A stretch of 55,963 nt of DNA from CAZSVP01 sp964637185. Its GTDB lineage: Bacteria; Patescibacteriota; Saccharimonadia; CAILAD01; BJGX01. The notes below the pieces were generated by a model, which made no database searches, was not told where the DNA came from, and saw only the letters and a program-made list of their open reading frames with translations. Of this stretch, positions 1-7,553 are shown in pieces. The DNA lies in assembly GCA_964637185.1 (NCBI GenBank), contig CAZWVB010000003.1:1-55963 (forward strand). Direction: 5' to 3'. Within the stretch, counting starts at the first letter, position 1; each line of letters begins with the position of its first letter. The position numbers were made by a program, and so were the translations under genes.

Positions 1-190
1 ATAGAGCCAAACTATTACTAACTCTTTCTGATCTTCGAGAGCCGGAGTTAAAGACTTCGGCGTCATTAAAGTTCGCCGCGGCGATGCCATGATGCTAAGA
101 CTTTTGGCTACTTTTGGTCTATCAAAAGTAGCTTTCGATTCACCAAGGGCGAAGTGTGAAATCTGAAGTTTTTGGCCACAAAGAAGGGAA
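1..190 (+). repeat. Dispersed intergenic repeat, copy A (cut by window edge)
   Basis: This stretch carries no convincing gene. Positions 1-57 match 46555-46611 with about one mismatch, and 80-190 matches, inverted, the segment at about 6647-6724. At its centre is a perfect 10-bp hairpin (107-116 pairing with 123-132, six-base loop). Copies B (about 6640-7060) and C (46422-46745) have the same kind of hairpin. The copy runs up to the stop codon of lepB, so it would form the 3' untranslated region of that gene. The left end is outside the window. Confidence 0.75.
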
Positions 191-192
191 AA

Positions 193-1047
193 TTATTGAT
201 TGAAATCCGGCACACGTACCAACCCAAAAGTACCGATTGGTAGCAGCCGTAGCTCAGCTATACCAGTGATAAATTTCTGATTGAGCTGACCCCATTCACG
301 GCTATCAAAGCTGCCACCTGGGCTGCGATTGTCACCGGATACGAAGAAATTTTGTGGCTCAACGATAGTGTCGACATCGCCGAGTGTCTTGTAGCTCGGA
401 TCTGGATAATCTTCAACTAGCTTGAACCCCTCGGGGTGCTCTTTGTTGTAGATAGTGTATACACCGTCATGCAGCACCACTCGCTCGCCAGGCAGACCAA
501 TCACGCGTTTGATGAAGAAAGTCTCGGGCGCGTTGGGGTAGCGAAAAACTATAACTTGGCCGCGACGTAGCGGCAGATTGGCTTTGGCGCCAAAAGTATT
601 GGCGATATTAGTCAAAGTCAGTGGCCACTTAGCAATAATAAGATAATCGTTGTTGTGGTAGTTGGGCTCCATACTACTACCACTGACATAGTAGGCTTGG
701 AAGATGAAGTTGTTGATGACAAAAACGATACCGATGGTAATGACGGCCGTGATCAGTAGCTCTTTGAAAAGCTTACCTACCTTCTTACCGGCGCTCTCCG
801 GCTCTTCCTCGACAACATTTTCATCTTCGAGTTTGGCCCCAGTGGCATGGACCTTGTCTTCTGGCTTGCCAGGTTGTGCTAGTGGCTTGGTTGGTTGGCC
901 GGCTGCCGCTCGCATGCGGTTGATCTCTTCTTGGCGCGCTTTTTCAGTGGGATTGGCAGTTGCGTCTGGTTTGACATTGCTGCCAGGCTTGGGCAAATCC
1001 TCTTCGGAGATGCGAGCGTCTGGCATGTAGTCTGGGTCGTTTGGCAT
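193..1047 (-). CDS. lepB: Signal peptidase I
   Basis: Cleaves signal peptides from exported proteins at the outer face of the membrane. The 284-residue protein has a long charged, disordered cytoplasmic tail (about residues 1-95), one membrane segment (about 97-120) and the catalytic domain. The SGSSMEP motif carries the nucleophile (about Ser125) and KRVIGLPGE the general base (about Lys180); the SGDNR..S.DSR box follows. The first in-frame ATG (1059) overlaps a TATAAT -10 box, so I chose the third ATG, MPNDPD, which begins 10 nt after that box; this implies a leaderless mRNA. The N-terminal tail is much longer than in typical LepB. It is divergent from the membrane-protein gene at 1152. Identity is firm; the start is inferred from the promoter. 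Confidence 0.93.
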   Translation of the reverse strand: MPNDPDYMPDARISEEDLPKPGSNVKPDATANPTEKARQEEINRMRAAAGQPTKPLAQPGKPEDKVHATGAKLEDENVVEEEPESAGKKVGKLFKELLITAVITIGIVFVINNFIFQAYYVSGSSMEPNYHNNDYLIIAKWPLTLTNIANTFGAKANLPLRRGQVIVFRYPNAPETFFIKRVIGLPGERVVLHDGVYTIYNKEHPEGFKLVEDYPDPSYKTLGDVDTIVEPQNFFVSGDNRSPGGSFDSREWGQLNQKFITGIAELRLLPIGTFGLVRVPDFNQ

Positions 1048-1057
1048 GATGACCATC

Positions 1058-1087
1058 ATTATATCGTGTAATAGCCTCTTAAGACAA
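1058..1087 (-). promoter_or_regulatory. Promoter of lepB
   Basis: On the minus strand there is TTGTCT (1082-1087), an 18-nt spacer and a perfect TATAAT (1058-1063). Transcription would begin near 1050, a few bases before the ATG at 1047, and would rule out the longer annotated start. Confidence 0.6.
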
Positions 1088-1115
1088 CGGCTGTGCCACG
1101 CTGTTGGTCCGAACT

Positions 1116-1144
1116 TTTGGTAGCAGCCTACCAGGTGGTATAAT
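1116..1144 (+). promoter_or_regulatory. Extended -10 promoter of the 1152 gene
   Basis: TGG-TATAAT (perfect -10 at 1139-1144 with an upstream TG) lies seven bases before the ATG at 1152. Only a weak -35 (TTTGGT at 1116) is seen. The predicted transcript start is at or next to the start codon. Confidence 0.55.
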
Positions 1145-1151
1145 AGCTGAC

Positions 1152-1964
1152 ATGAAAATCCGTGATCGGATCAAGCGCTTGTTGCGGTATTTCTCCAAGA
1201 CCCAGCGCTATGTGAGTGGAGTATCGCTCGTCCAGTTTGGCGTGGCGAGCTTCTTACTATATCTCACGCCATATGGCTTCTTGCTGTTATTAATCATCCC
1301 ACTGCTCAATCTGCTGCTTTTTAGCAGATTGGTTAGCAAACGCAGCTTTTGGTTTTTGATAGTAGCGAGCTTGCGCTCAAGTATTTGGTGGTTGATGTGG
1401 TGTCTATATGCCTTTGGGCTCAACGTGATCGAAGTGATGCCGTTGTGGCAATTTATTTTGTTGATGGGCGCGGGCATTGCTGGCTATGTATTTATGGTAG
1501 CCGAAGATCTTCGCTCGGAGCCACACAAACTATTGGATACCATATTGAGCCTACTGTTTGTATTCATGAGTCTCAATGTCTCAGCTCTACTAGTGGCTTT
1601 GTGGCACTGGCCGGTAGTGATCGTGTTGGTACTGCTTTGGTTTGTCAACTACGTGGTAAGCCTGTTCTGGATATTAGAGTACAGCAGCTCGCCGCAGGTT
1701 TTGGCTGGATTGTGGTCTTTCTTGGTAGTTGAGATGTTTTGGGTGGCATCGCGTTGGCTGATACTATACAGCGTGCCACATACTCCTATATTGGTAAGTC
1801 AGATCGGCCTAATTATCACTGCCTTGGCCTACTGTTGGGGCGGTATATATGTACATCACAAAAACAAGACTCTCAAACGGTCACTGGTGTTTGAGTATAT
1901 CGTTGTAGCTAGTGTCGTATTCGTAATCCTCATGGCGCTGAGCCGCTGGAGCGTATCAATCTAA
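1152..1964 (+). CDS. Polytopic membrane protein of unknown function
   Basis: I do not recognise this 270-residue protein. It has a short basic N-terminus (MKIRDRIKRLLRYFSKTQRY) followed by about eight hydrophobic segments with short polar loops, ending close to the last helix, so it is an integral membrane protein without a sizeable soluble domain. The start is the ATG at 1152, seven bases after a TATAAT box, so the mRNA is probably leaderless; there is no Shine-Dalgarno. It is followed after 20 nt by the HtrA protease gene on the same strand and may be cotranscribed with it. No catalytic motif could be seen. Confidence 0.75.
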   Translation: MKIRDRIKRLLRYFSKTQRYVSGVSLVQFGVASFLLYLTPYGFLLLLIIPLLNLLLFSRLVSKRSFWFLIVASLRSSIWWLMWCLYAFGLNVIEVMPLWQFILLMGAGIAGYVFMVAEDLRSEPHKLLDTILSLLFVFMSLNVSALLVALWHWPVVIVLVLLWFVNYVVSLFWILEYSSSPQVLAGLWSFLVVEMFWVASRWLILYSVPHTPILVSQIGLIITALAYCWGGIYVHHKNKTLKRSLVFEYIVVASVVFVILMALSRWSVSI

Positions 1965-1984
1965 ATTAATTCAACGGAGAGTAC

Positions 1985-3136
1985 ATGCCTGATCCCAAGC
2001 AGCAGACAGCTGTCAGCCCGACGTCCCGACTGAATCCTGTTCAGATAGTTATTATTAGCGTAGTGGCGGCGCTGTTCGCTGGCGCGCTTGGAGCTTGGGG
2101 GGTTATGGCCTATATCGCTCACGGCGGCAAGCTCAGCACCGAGCTGAGCCGCAAAGAGGTAGTCAGCCAAGACCGCGCCATCATCGATGTGGCGAGCAAA
2201 GTCAGCCCTAGCGTGGTCAGTATAGTGAGCTCTCAAAATGCCCGTGATATCTTTGGGCGTACTGTACAGCAGACCGGTGCCGGCACGGGCATCATAGTCA
2301 AAGCCGACGGTCTTATCATGACCAACAAGCACGTCGTCAGCGGTGGCACGAGTTTTACTATCATCACCTCCGATGGCAAACAGTACGAGCAGGGCAAGGT
2401 AGTCGCCACCGATCCGACCAACGACATAGCCTTTCTCAAGATCGATCCTGGCAATACCAAACTCCAGCCCGCCGAGCTAGGGGATAGCAGTACGGTTGAA
2501 GTTGGCCAGACCGTGATCGCTATTGGCAATGCTCTGGGACAATTCCAAAACACTGTCACGACTGGCGTGATCTCTGGCAAATCACGTCCCATCACGGCTG
2601 GTGGCGGCAATGATGGCTCAGAAAATCTCCAGAATCTATTTCAGACCGATGCCGCCATCAACCCCGGTAACTCCGGTGGGCCGCTAGTCAGCATTGACGG
2701 CAAAGTAATTGGTATCAATACTGCCGTGGCTGGCGAAGGTGCCCAGAACATCGGCTTTGCTATCCCGATCAATGAGGCCAAGGCTGATCTGGCAAGCGTT
2801 ATCGATAAGGGCAAAATTACCAAGGCTTATCTCGGTGTGCGTTATGTGGCCATCACGCCCGACTTTGCCCAGGCCAATGGCTTGAGCGTAGACCACGGCG
2901 CTTTTGTGCAGGGCAGCGGCTCGGTACTGGGTGATAGCCCGGCGGCCAAGGCTGGCTTGCAACAGGGTGACATCATCACTCGCATCAACAATACAGATAT
3001 CAATGCTGACAATCCGCTCAGCTCAGTGATCGCTCAATTCAAACCAGGCGAAACCGTGACGCTCACAGTAATTCGTGGTGGCAAGACCACCCAACTCAAA
3101 GCCACCCTCGGAGAAGCCCCTAGCAGCAGCCAGTAA
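1985..3136 (+). CDS. htrA: HtrA/DegP-like trypsin-type serine protease with PDZ domain
   Basis: A membrane-anchored quality-control protease that degrades misfolded exported proteins. The 383 residues contain a cytoplasmic tail, one membrane helix (about 20-45), an S1C protease domain and a C-terminal PDZ domain (about 285-375). The catalytic triad is visible: His116 in TNKHVVS, Asp147 in NDIAFLKID and Ser230 in NPGNSGGPL. A Shine-Dalgarno-like GGAGAG lies before the ATG. It follows the membrane-protein gene closely and precedes two anchored secreted proteins, an envelope-directed neighbourhood. Length and domain order are normal for the DegP/HtrA family. Confidence 0.95.
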   Translation: MPDPKQQTAVSPTSRLNPVQIVIISVVAALFAGALGAWGVMAYIAHGGKLSTELSRKEVVSQDRAIIDVASKVSPSVVSIVSSQNARDIFGRTVQQTGAGTGIIVKADGLIMTNKHVVSGGTSFTIITSDGKQYEQGKVVATDPTNDIAFLKIDPGNTKLQPAELGDSSTVEVGQTVIAIGNALGQFQNTVTTGVISGKSRPITAGGGNDGSENLQNLFQTDAAINPGNSGGPLVSIDGKVIGINTAVAGEGAQNIGFAIPINEAKADLASVIDKGKITKAYLGVRYVAITPDFAQANGLSVDHGAFVQGSGSVLGDSPAAKAGLQQGDIITRINNTDINADNPLSSVIAQFKPGETVTLTVIRGGKTTQLKATLGEAPSSSQ

Positions 3137-3158
3137 CAATGTCATCAACAGATTTTCA

Positions 3159-3188
3159 TTGACATCAACAAATTGGCTGTTGTAGTAT
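3159..3188 (+). promoter_or_regulatory. Sigma-70-type promoter before the KFRWWMG pair
   Basis: TTGACA (3159-3164), an 18-nt spacer and TAGTAT (3183-3188). It lies in the htrA-3225 gap and would give a short leader for the 3225 gene. Confidence 0.65.
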
Positions 3189-3224
3189 AGCCATAACAAC
3201 TTATAAATAAGGAAACAACTAAAT

Positions 3225-3662
3225 ATGTCAAAACAAAAAAATAATTCGCGAACCCGAGTTGGTAAGAATACTGGCAAGGGTGGTTTTAAATTCCGCTGGT
3301 GGATGGGGGCGCTGCTAGTTGCCGTAGTGGCCGTAATCGGAATATACGTAATCTACACTAGTCGAGCCAGTGCAGACTTGAAAGTAGGCACTGTCAGTGT
3401 TGCCAACGTCGGCCAAGGCTATGCCACTGTCAATATCAATGGTATGGGCAATATAAACTTTGTACGCTACCCTGGCAACACACTCAATGGCAATGTGCCA
3501 GGCTGGAGTAGTGATTTACTAGGCTGGTGTGCTTCGATTAGCAGAGGTAGTAGTAAGGGTAATATTAGTGCTTACGATATCCATCAGGGTGATAAAGTAT
3601 TTGTTACCATCTACCATGGCAAGAACGCTCAGTCCTGTTATGGCGATGCCTCAGTTAATTAA
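3225..3662 (+). CDS. Membrane-anchored secreted protein, KFRWWMG family
   Basis: A 145-residue protein that I cannot assign to a known family. It has a basic N-terminal tail, the motif GFKFRWWMG (about residues 22-30), one hydrophobic segment ending near SRASA, and a small extracytoplasmic domain rich in Gly, Asn and Ser with two Cys that could form a disulfide. The same motif begins the next gene, so the two are paralogous in their anchor. AAGGA lies about 11 nt before the ATG, and a TTGACA promoter lies upstream. It is likely anchored by an uncleaved signal, or processed by LepB at the Ala-rich end of the helix. Function unknown. Confidence 0.75.
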   Translation: MSKQKNNSRTRVGKNTGKGGFKFRWWMGALLVAVVAVIGIYVIYTSRASADLKVGTVSVANVGQGYATVNINGMGNINFVRYPGNTLNGNVPGWSSDLLGWCASISRGSSKGNISAYDIHQGDKVFVTIYHGKNAQSCYGDASVN

Positions 3663-3675
3663 TTAAGGAAAAATA

Positions 3676-4281
3676 ATGCCAACCAAATCAACAAAATCAC
3701 GAACCAGCAAATCATCAGCTAAAAAGTCAGGTTTTAAATTCCGCTGGTGGATGGGTTTGGGCTTGGTTGTGTTGGTTGCACTCATAGGTGTGCTAGTAGT
3801 GCGCTTCAGTCACGCTGGCGCAGTAGTATTGGCTAACCCATCGGGGTGCCCAAGAGTCACACTTACACAGGCCCACAACAAAGGTGCCGCTACATCAGGC
3901 CCTGTCTGTTTACAGACCAACAGGATCAACTACCTGCAGGATGTTAATATCAGCCCAGGTGGTATAGCGACTTATTGTGCCTGGGGTAGGTATGCTGGCG
4001 ATGCCTATGTCAAACTTGGAGTAGATGGTCCGGGAGGGGGAGATTATACTACAGCGCCACACAGCGGCTGGGAGCATCATCCTGCATCAGACTCAAATGT
4101 TACTGGTTATGGGGCCCAGTGGAACAGTACACCAAATGCCGCCGCACCAGGTGGGGGTAGTCAGCTGTTAGCTTGTGTACGTGCCGACTCTACAAATGTC
4201 ACCACAATTGATTACGAAGTAAACACAGCTACTAATGCGGTAGTTCTGTGGGATTACATAACAGTCAGCGACATTCAGTAA
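3676..4281 (+). CDS. Membrane-anchored secreted protein, KFRWWMG family
   Basis: A 201-residue paralogue of the preceding gene in its N-terminus: a Ser/Lys-rich tail, GFKFRWWMG (about 19-27), a hydrophobic segment ending in FSHAG, then an extracytoplasmic domain with four or more Cys and many Gly, Asn and Thr. The domain differs from that of its neighbour. The 13-nt gap and AAGGA Shine-Dalgarno suggest cotranslation from one mRNA. It ends two bases before the stop of the convergent prmC. The domain resembles small beta-rich surface proteins but I recognise no family. Confidence 0.75.
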   Translation: MPTKSTKSRTSKSSAKKSGFKFRWWMGLGLVVLVALIGVLVVRFSHAGAVVLANPSGCPRVTLTQAHNKGAATSGPVCLQTNRINYLQDVNISPGGIATYCAWGRYAGDAYVKLGVDGPGGGDYTTAPHSGWEHHPASDSNVTGYGAQWNSTPNAAAPGGGSQLLACVRADSTNVTTIDYEVNTATNAVVLWDYITVSDIQ

Positions 4282-4283
4282 AC

Positions 4284-5102
4284 TTAACTAGAAAACCCTA
4301 GTATTAGATAATCTTCCAAGGTAGGGTTGAGGCCTGCTTTTTTAGCAAGTTTGATCAAGGCTTCGTGTTGCCAGGGGTCAGACTCGTGGTAGACACGACT
4401 GCCTGGCTTGATGTGCTTGGGTAAATCCTGGTAAAAGCGTCGGTATAGATCGAGCCCATCGCCCGGGCCGCCAAATAGAGCAATTGCTGGCTCTTTCTGT
4501 ACCTCTGGTTTCATACGAGGCTTATAGTCTTCGCTGACATAAGGAAGATTTGTTACTACGGTTTCAAATTTATCATCTATACCATCCCAGATGTCAGACT
4601 CGATAAACGTAATCTGATGATCTGATCCTAGTATCTTTTCGGCATTGAGTTTGGCAACCTCAAGGGCTTCAGATGACACTTCAGTAGCTGTTATATGTAG
4701 ATCTGGTCGGTGCAGGGCGATGGCGATGGCGATGGCACCCGAGCCAGTTCCGATGTCTATCAGATGGGATCCCTTTGGAGCCTCCTTGATAGCATGCTCA
4801 GCTACTAGCTCTGTCTCAACTCGAGGAGAAAGCACGCGATTGTCGACATAGAACTTAATTCCGTAGAATTCCAGCTTGTTGGTGATGTAGCAGACTGGCT
4901 CTCGATCGATTCGGCGCTGCAAATACTCCTCAAACTGCTTACGCTGCGTTGTGGTAAGCTTTTGATCGTCATGCGCCAATAAGTACGACTTATCCACGCC
5001 CAACACGTCACACAGCAATAATTTGGCATCGAGCTGCCAGCTGGGGATGTCGGCAGCTTTGAGCCGCTGCTGAGCCGATTGGAGAGCTACTTGGATAGTC
5101 AT
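4284..5102 (-). CDS. prmC: Peptide-chain release factor N5-glutamine methyltransferase
   Basis: Methylates the Gln of the GGQ motif in release factors, using S-adenosylmethionine. The 272 residues have an N-terminal helical domain (about 1-75) and a Rossmann methyltransferase domain with the SAM motif DIGTGSGAIAIA (about 115-126). The usual catalytic (N/D)PPY box is NLPY here (TNLPYVSE), a substitution at the first Pro. It begins one base after the prfA stop, the classical prfA-prmC operon, so substrate and enzyme are cotranscribed. Length is normal. Confidence 0.93.
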   Translation of the reverse strand: MTIQVALQSAQQRLKAADIPSWQLDAKLLLCDVLGVDKSYLLAHDDQKLTTTQRKQFEEYLQRRIDREPVCYITNKLEFYGIKFYVDNRVLSPRVETELVAEHAIKEAPKGSHLIDIGTGSGAIAIAIALHRPDLHITATEVSSEALEVAKLNAEKILGSDHQITFIESDIWDGIDDKFETVVTNLPYVSEDYKPRMKPEVQKEPAIALFGGPGDGLDLYRRFYQDLPKHIKPGSRVYHESDPWQHEALIKLAKKAGLNPTLEDYLILGFSS

Positions 5103-5103
5103 A

Positions 5104-6165
5104 TTAGCTGTTGGCTTCGAGAGCCTTCTGGATGTCGGCGTCGTGGAGTTTGTCGATTAGTTCAGATATGTCGCCATCCATTACTTTTGGAAGGTTGTGG
5201 GTAGTGTAGCCTATGCGGTGGTCGGTAATGCGATCTTGGGGGTAGTTGTAAGTACGGATCTTCTCGCTGCGATCACCTGTGCCTATCTGGCTACGCCTGG
5301 CATCGCCAAGCTTCTTGGCTTCCTCTTCTTGCTGTTGAGCAAGCAAGCGGCTACGTAGCACACTCATGGCCTTGAGCTTGTTCTTAAGCTGTGATTTCTC
5401 ATCTTGGCAGGTCACGACTATGCCAGTTGGTAGGTGAGTGATGCGTACCGCACTATCAGTGGTATTGACACTCTGGCCACCGTGGCCGCTACTGCGATAG
5501 ACATCGATGCGCAGCTCATTGGGACTGATCTCTACTTCACTCTCTTCGGCTTCGGGTAGCACTGCCACAGTAGCCGTACTGGTATGGATGCGTCCTGAGC
5601 TCTCAGTGACCGGCACGCGCTGCACGCGGTGCACTCCGCTCTCGTATTTGAGTGTGCCGTAGGCACGCTCGCCCGATACTTCAAATATAACCTCTTTGTA
5701 ACCGCCTTCGGAGTTGGCGCTCTCAGATAGCATGGTGGCAGTGAGCCCCATCCGCTCGCAATAGCGGATGTACATGCGCAGTAGATCGCCGGCAAATATC
5801 GAGCTCTCGTCTCCGCCGGCGCCAGCTCGGATCTCAACAATGGCGGCTTTGACATCATTGGGGTCGGTGGGCACCAGGGCCCGGCGGATGGCTTCTTCGT
5901 ACCCAGCTAGCTTGGCTTCGAGCTCGGGTATTTCCGCTTGGGCAAGCTCGCGCATCTCAGTATCATCCAGCAGCTGCTTGGCCTCTGCCAACTGTTGCTG
6001 GGTAGTCTGATAGCTTTCAAACAACTCCAATTTGGGCTGCAGATCACTAAGCTGCGCGCTCAGACTAGCGGCACGCCCGGATTTGAATACCTCAGGATCA
6101 CTCAACTGTTGGTTGAGTGCATCGATCTGGGTTCTGGTGTCGGTGATAGCGGCTTGAATATCCAT
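5104..6165 (-). CDS. prfA: Peptide chain release factor 1
   Basis: Recognises UAA and UAG and triggers peptide release. At 353 residues it is a normal length. It shows the anticodon-like tripeptide PVT in RVPVTESSGRIHTS and the catalytic GGQ in SSGHGGQSVNTTDSAV. The N-terminal third is a helical coiled region. The minus-strand promoter shows TATACT (6177-6182) 11 nt before the ATG and no Shine-Dalgarno. It sits between the terminator after rpmE and the downstream prmC. RF2 is at 45308, so both standard release factors are present. Confidence 0.97.
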   Translation of the reverse strand: MDIQAAITDTRTQIDALNQQLSDPEVFKSGRAASLSAQLSDLQPKLELFESYQTTQQQLAEAKQLLDDTEMRELAQAEIPELEAKLAGYEEAIRRALVPTDPNDVKAAIVEIRAGAGGDESSIFAGDLLRMYIRYCERMGLTATMLSESANSEGGYKEVIFEVSGERAYGTLKYESGVHRVQRVPVTESSGRIHTSTATVAVLPEAEESEVEISPNELRIDVYRSSGHGGQSVNTTDSAVRITHLPTGIVVTCQDEKSQLKNKLKAMSVLRSRLLAQQQEEEAKKLGDARRSQIGTGDRSEKIRTYNYPQDRITDHRIGYTTHNLPKVMDGDISELIDKLHDADIQKALEANS

Positions 6166-6185
6166 GGTTTAGCTCTAGTATACGC

Positions 6186-6211
6186 AAAACGAGCCGTATT
6201 TGGCTCGTTTT
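6186..6211 (-). terminator. Intrinsic terminator after rpmE
   Basis: A perfect 10-bp stem (6186-6195 with 6202-6211) whose arms end in A4/T4, so it could act on both strands. It lies between the stop of rpmE and the promoter of prfA on the minus strand. Confidence 0.75.
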
Positions 6212-6226
6212 GGTATCAAACAATAT

Positions 6227-6574
6227 TTAAGATTCGGCTTGGTCTTTTTTGGCTGGTTTGTCGACAGTGTGCTCGGATAGCTCTCTTTTGACAGCTTTGA
6301 GCTCGGTCTTAACATCACTAGCCTCGGCCTTGGCGCGTTCTTTTTTGGTCTTGCCAGCACCGCCGGCGGCTTTGGCGGCTTCCTGTTTGGCACGGAAGCG
6401 ATCGACGCGTCCAGCTGTATCGACTAGTTTCTGCTTGCCAGTGTAGAAAGGATGGCAATTGCTGCAGATTTCTACCTCGATCTGATCAACAGTGGCGCGG
6501 GTATCAAAAGTCGTGCCGCAACCGTTGCAGACTACCTTGGTATCTTTGAGTTCGGGATGTATACCTGTTTTCAT
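6227..6574 (-). CDS. rpmE: 50S ribosomal protein L31 with C-terminal extension
   Basis: Large-subunit ribosomal protein. The first ~65 residues are L31, beginning MKTGIHPELKD, with a zinc-ribbon pattern (CNGC, then CSNCHPF) and the FYTGKQK signature. A further ~50 residues rich in Lys, Ala and Glu follow, absent from typical 70-80-residue L31. The start is nine bases after a TACTAT -10 box with TTGACA upstream. It is probably monocistronic, ending at the hairpin at 6186. Confidence 0.93.
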   Translation of the reverse strand: MKTGIHPELKDTKVVCNGCGTTFDTRATVDQIEVEICSNCHPFYTGKQKLVDTAGRVDRFRAKQEAAKAAGGAGKTKKERAKAEASDVKTELKAVKRELSEHTVDKPAKKDQAES

Positions 6575-6583
6575 GATCGCTTT

Positions 6584-6612
6584 ATAGTAGCATATCAGAT
6601 CGGAAATGTCAA
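6584..6612 (-). promoter_or_regulatory. Promoter of rpmE
   Basis: On the minus strand: TTGACA (6607-6612), a 17-nt spacer and TACTAT (6584-6589), nine bases before the rpmE ATG. A near-consensus promoter giving an almost leaderless mRNA. Confidence 0.75.
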
Positions 6613-6639
6613 AACTAATTGTAGTTTTTAATACTTATT

Positions 6640-7060
6640 CAACTCAGATTTCACACTTCGCTTGCAGCGAATCGCAAGCTACTTTTGATAGACCAAAAGT
6701 AGCCAAAAGTCTTAGCGTCATGGACGCAATCTAGGAATATTCAAGAACATTGGTTTTCTGATCTCGCCGCTGCGCCAAAGATATGGACTCGCGGTCAACT
6801 ATCAGAAGCACCAATAACCTTTCACTTCCTGATTGCTTTAATGACGCTGGAAGTTTTTATCCCTGGCACTTGAGAGATCAGAAAGTGAGTTGAGCAATTA
6901 CGCTACTATCCGAGGACTGTTTGACCCTGAGCTTGTCGAAGGGGAGTTCCACAGGATAGTAAGTAATTGATCAATGAATGCTTATTGATACCGAACGTGG
7001 CAAGAGACTTTGCTTCTTTGGTCACAAAGAAGGAGAAAAGAAAACCTATAATCTGATCTT
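6640..7060 (-). repeat. Dispersed intergenic repeat, copy B (inverted)
   Basis: This is the ~500-nt gap between rpmE and the coiled-coil gene; no gene is seen. Segments 6647-6724 and about 6836-6901 match copy A in reverse, separated by about 110 nt not found in A. It keeps the 10-bp hairpin (6678-6687 with 6694-6703). A second hairpin at 7013-7020/7025-7032 matches, in direct orientation, the right end of copy A. About 6917-6945 contains CCTGAGCTTGTCGAAGG, a partly palindromic word common in many unrelated bacterial genomes. Confidence 0.65.
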
Positions 7061-7074
7061 ATGTTAAGAAAAGA

Positions 7075-7476
7075 TCAGGCGGTTTCTTTACCGATTTTGG
7101 CTTTGAGTATCACTTGTCGGGTAGTACCGGTGTCATCGGTTATCTCGGTTTGTTTGGTCTCTTCATAGTAACTTACGAGATAGTGGCTAAGAATCTCCTC
7201 GAGGTCTTTGAGTTTGAGTCGATAATCATCGACTTCGGCACTAAGCCGCTGAAACTCCTTGTCGCTGAGCAGCAGCTTCTTGGCATCGGCACGCTTGGTG
7301 CTGAGCTCCTTGATCTCTTCTTGGACTCGCTGGTATTCGTCGTTGGAGCTCATGGCATCGCGCAGTGCATCGCGTACGGTCTTGAGTTTGTCACGGGTCT
7401 CGCCGATCTCAGGTAATAGGCGTTGGATGGCCACCTGCGGGCTAGTATCTTCTTTGGGTATATTGTTATCGCTCAT
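7075..7476 (-). CDS. Coiled-coil protein of unknown function
   Basis: A 133-residue acidic/basic protein. Most of it (about 15-110) is predicted coiled coil, with heptads rich in Leu, Glu, Lys and Arg; the C-terminus (about 105-133) is Thr-rich and may form a small beta segment. There is no signal peptide or membrane segment. TATAAT (minus strand, 7486-7491) is nine bases before the ATG, so the mRNA is nearly leaderless. It is divergent from the RNA gene at 7554. A hairpin at about 7053-7080 overlaps its stop. No family recognised. Confidence 0.75.
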   Translation of the reverse strand: MSDNNIPKEDTSPQVAIQRLLPEIGETRDKLKTVRDALRDAMSSNDEYQRVQEEIKELSTKRADAKKLLLSDKEFQRLSAEVDDYRLKLKDLEEILSHYLVSYYEETKQTEITDDTGTTRQVILKAKIGKETA

Positions 7477-7518
7477 GGTTTAGCTATTATACAGACTAGT
7501 ATAGTGTCCTGAAAAGAC

Positions 7519-7547
7519 TTGAAATATATGCACAAAAGCGGTATAAT
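7519..7547 (+). promoter_or_regulatory. Promoter of the 7554 non-coding RNA
   Basis: TTGAAA (7519-7524), a 17-nt spacer and a perfect TATAAT (7542-7547). No plausible coding frame follows; a highly paired ~365-nt sequence does. Confidence 0.75.
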
Positions 7548-7553
7548 TTGGCT

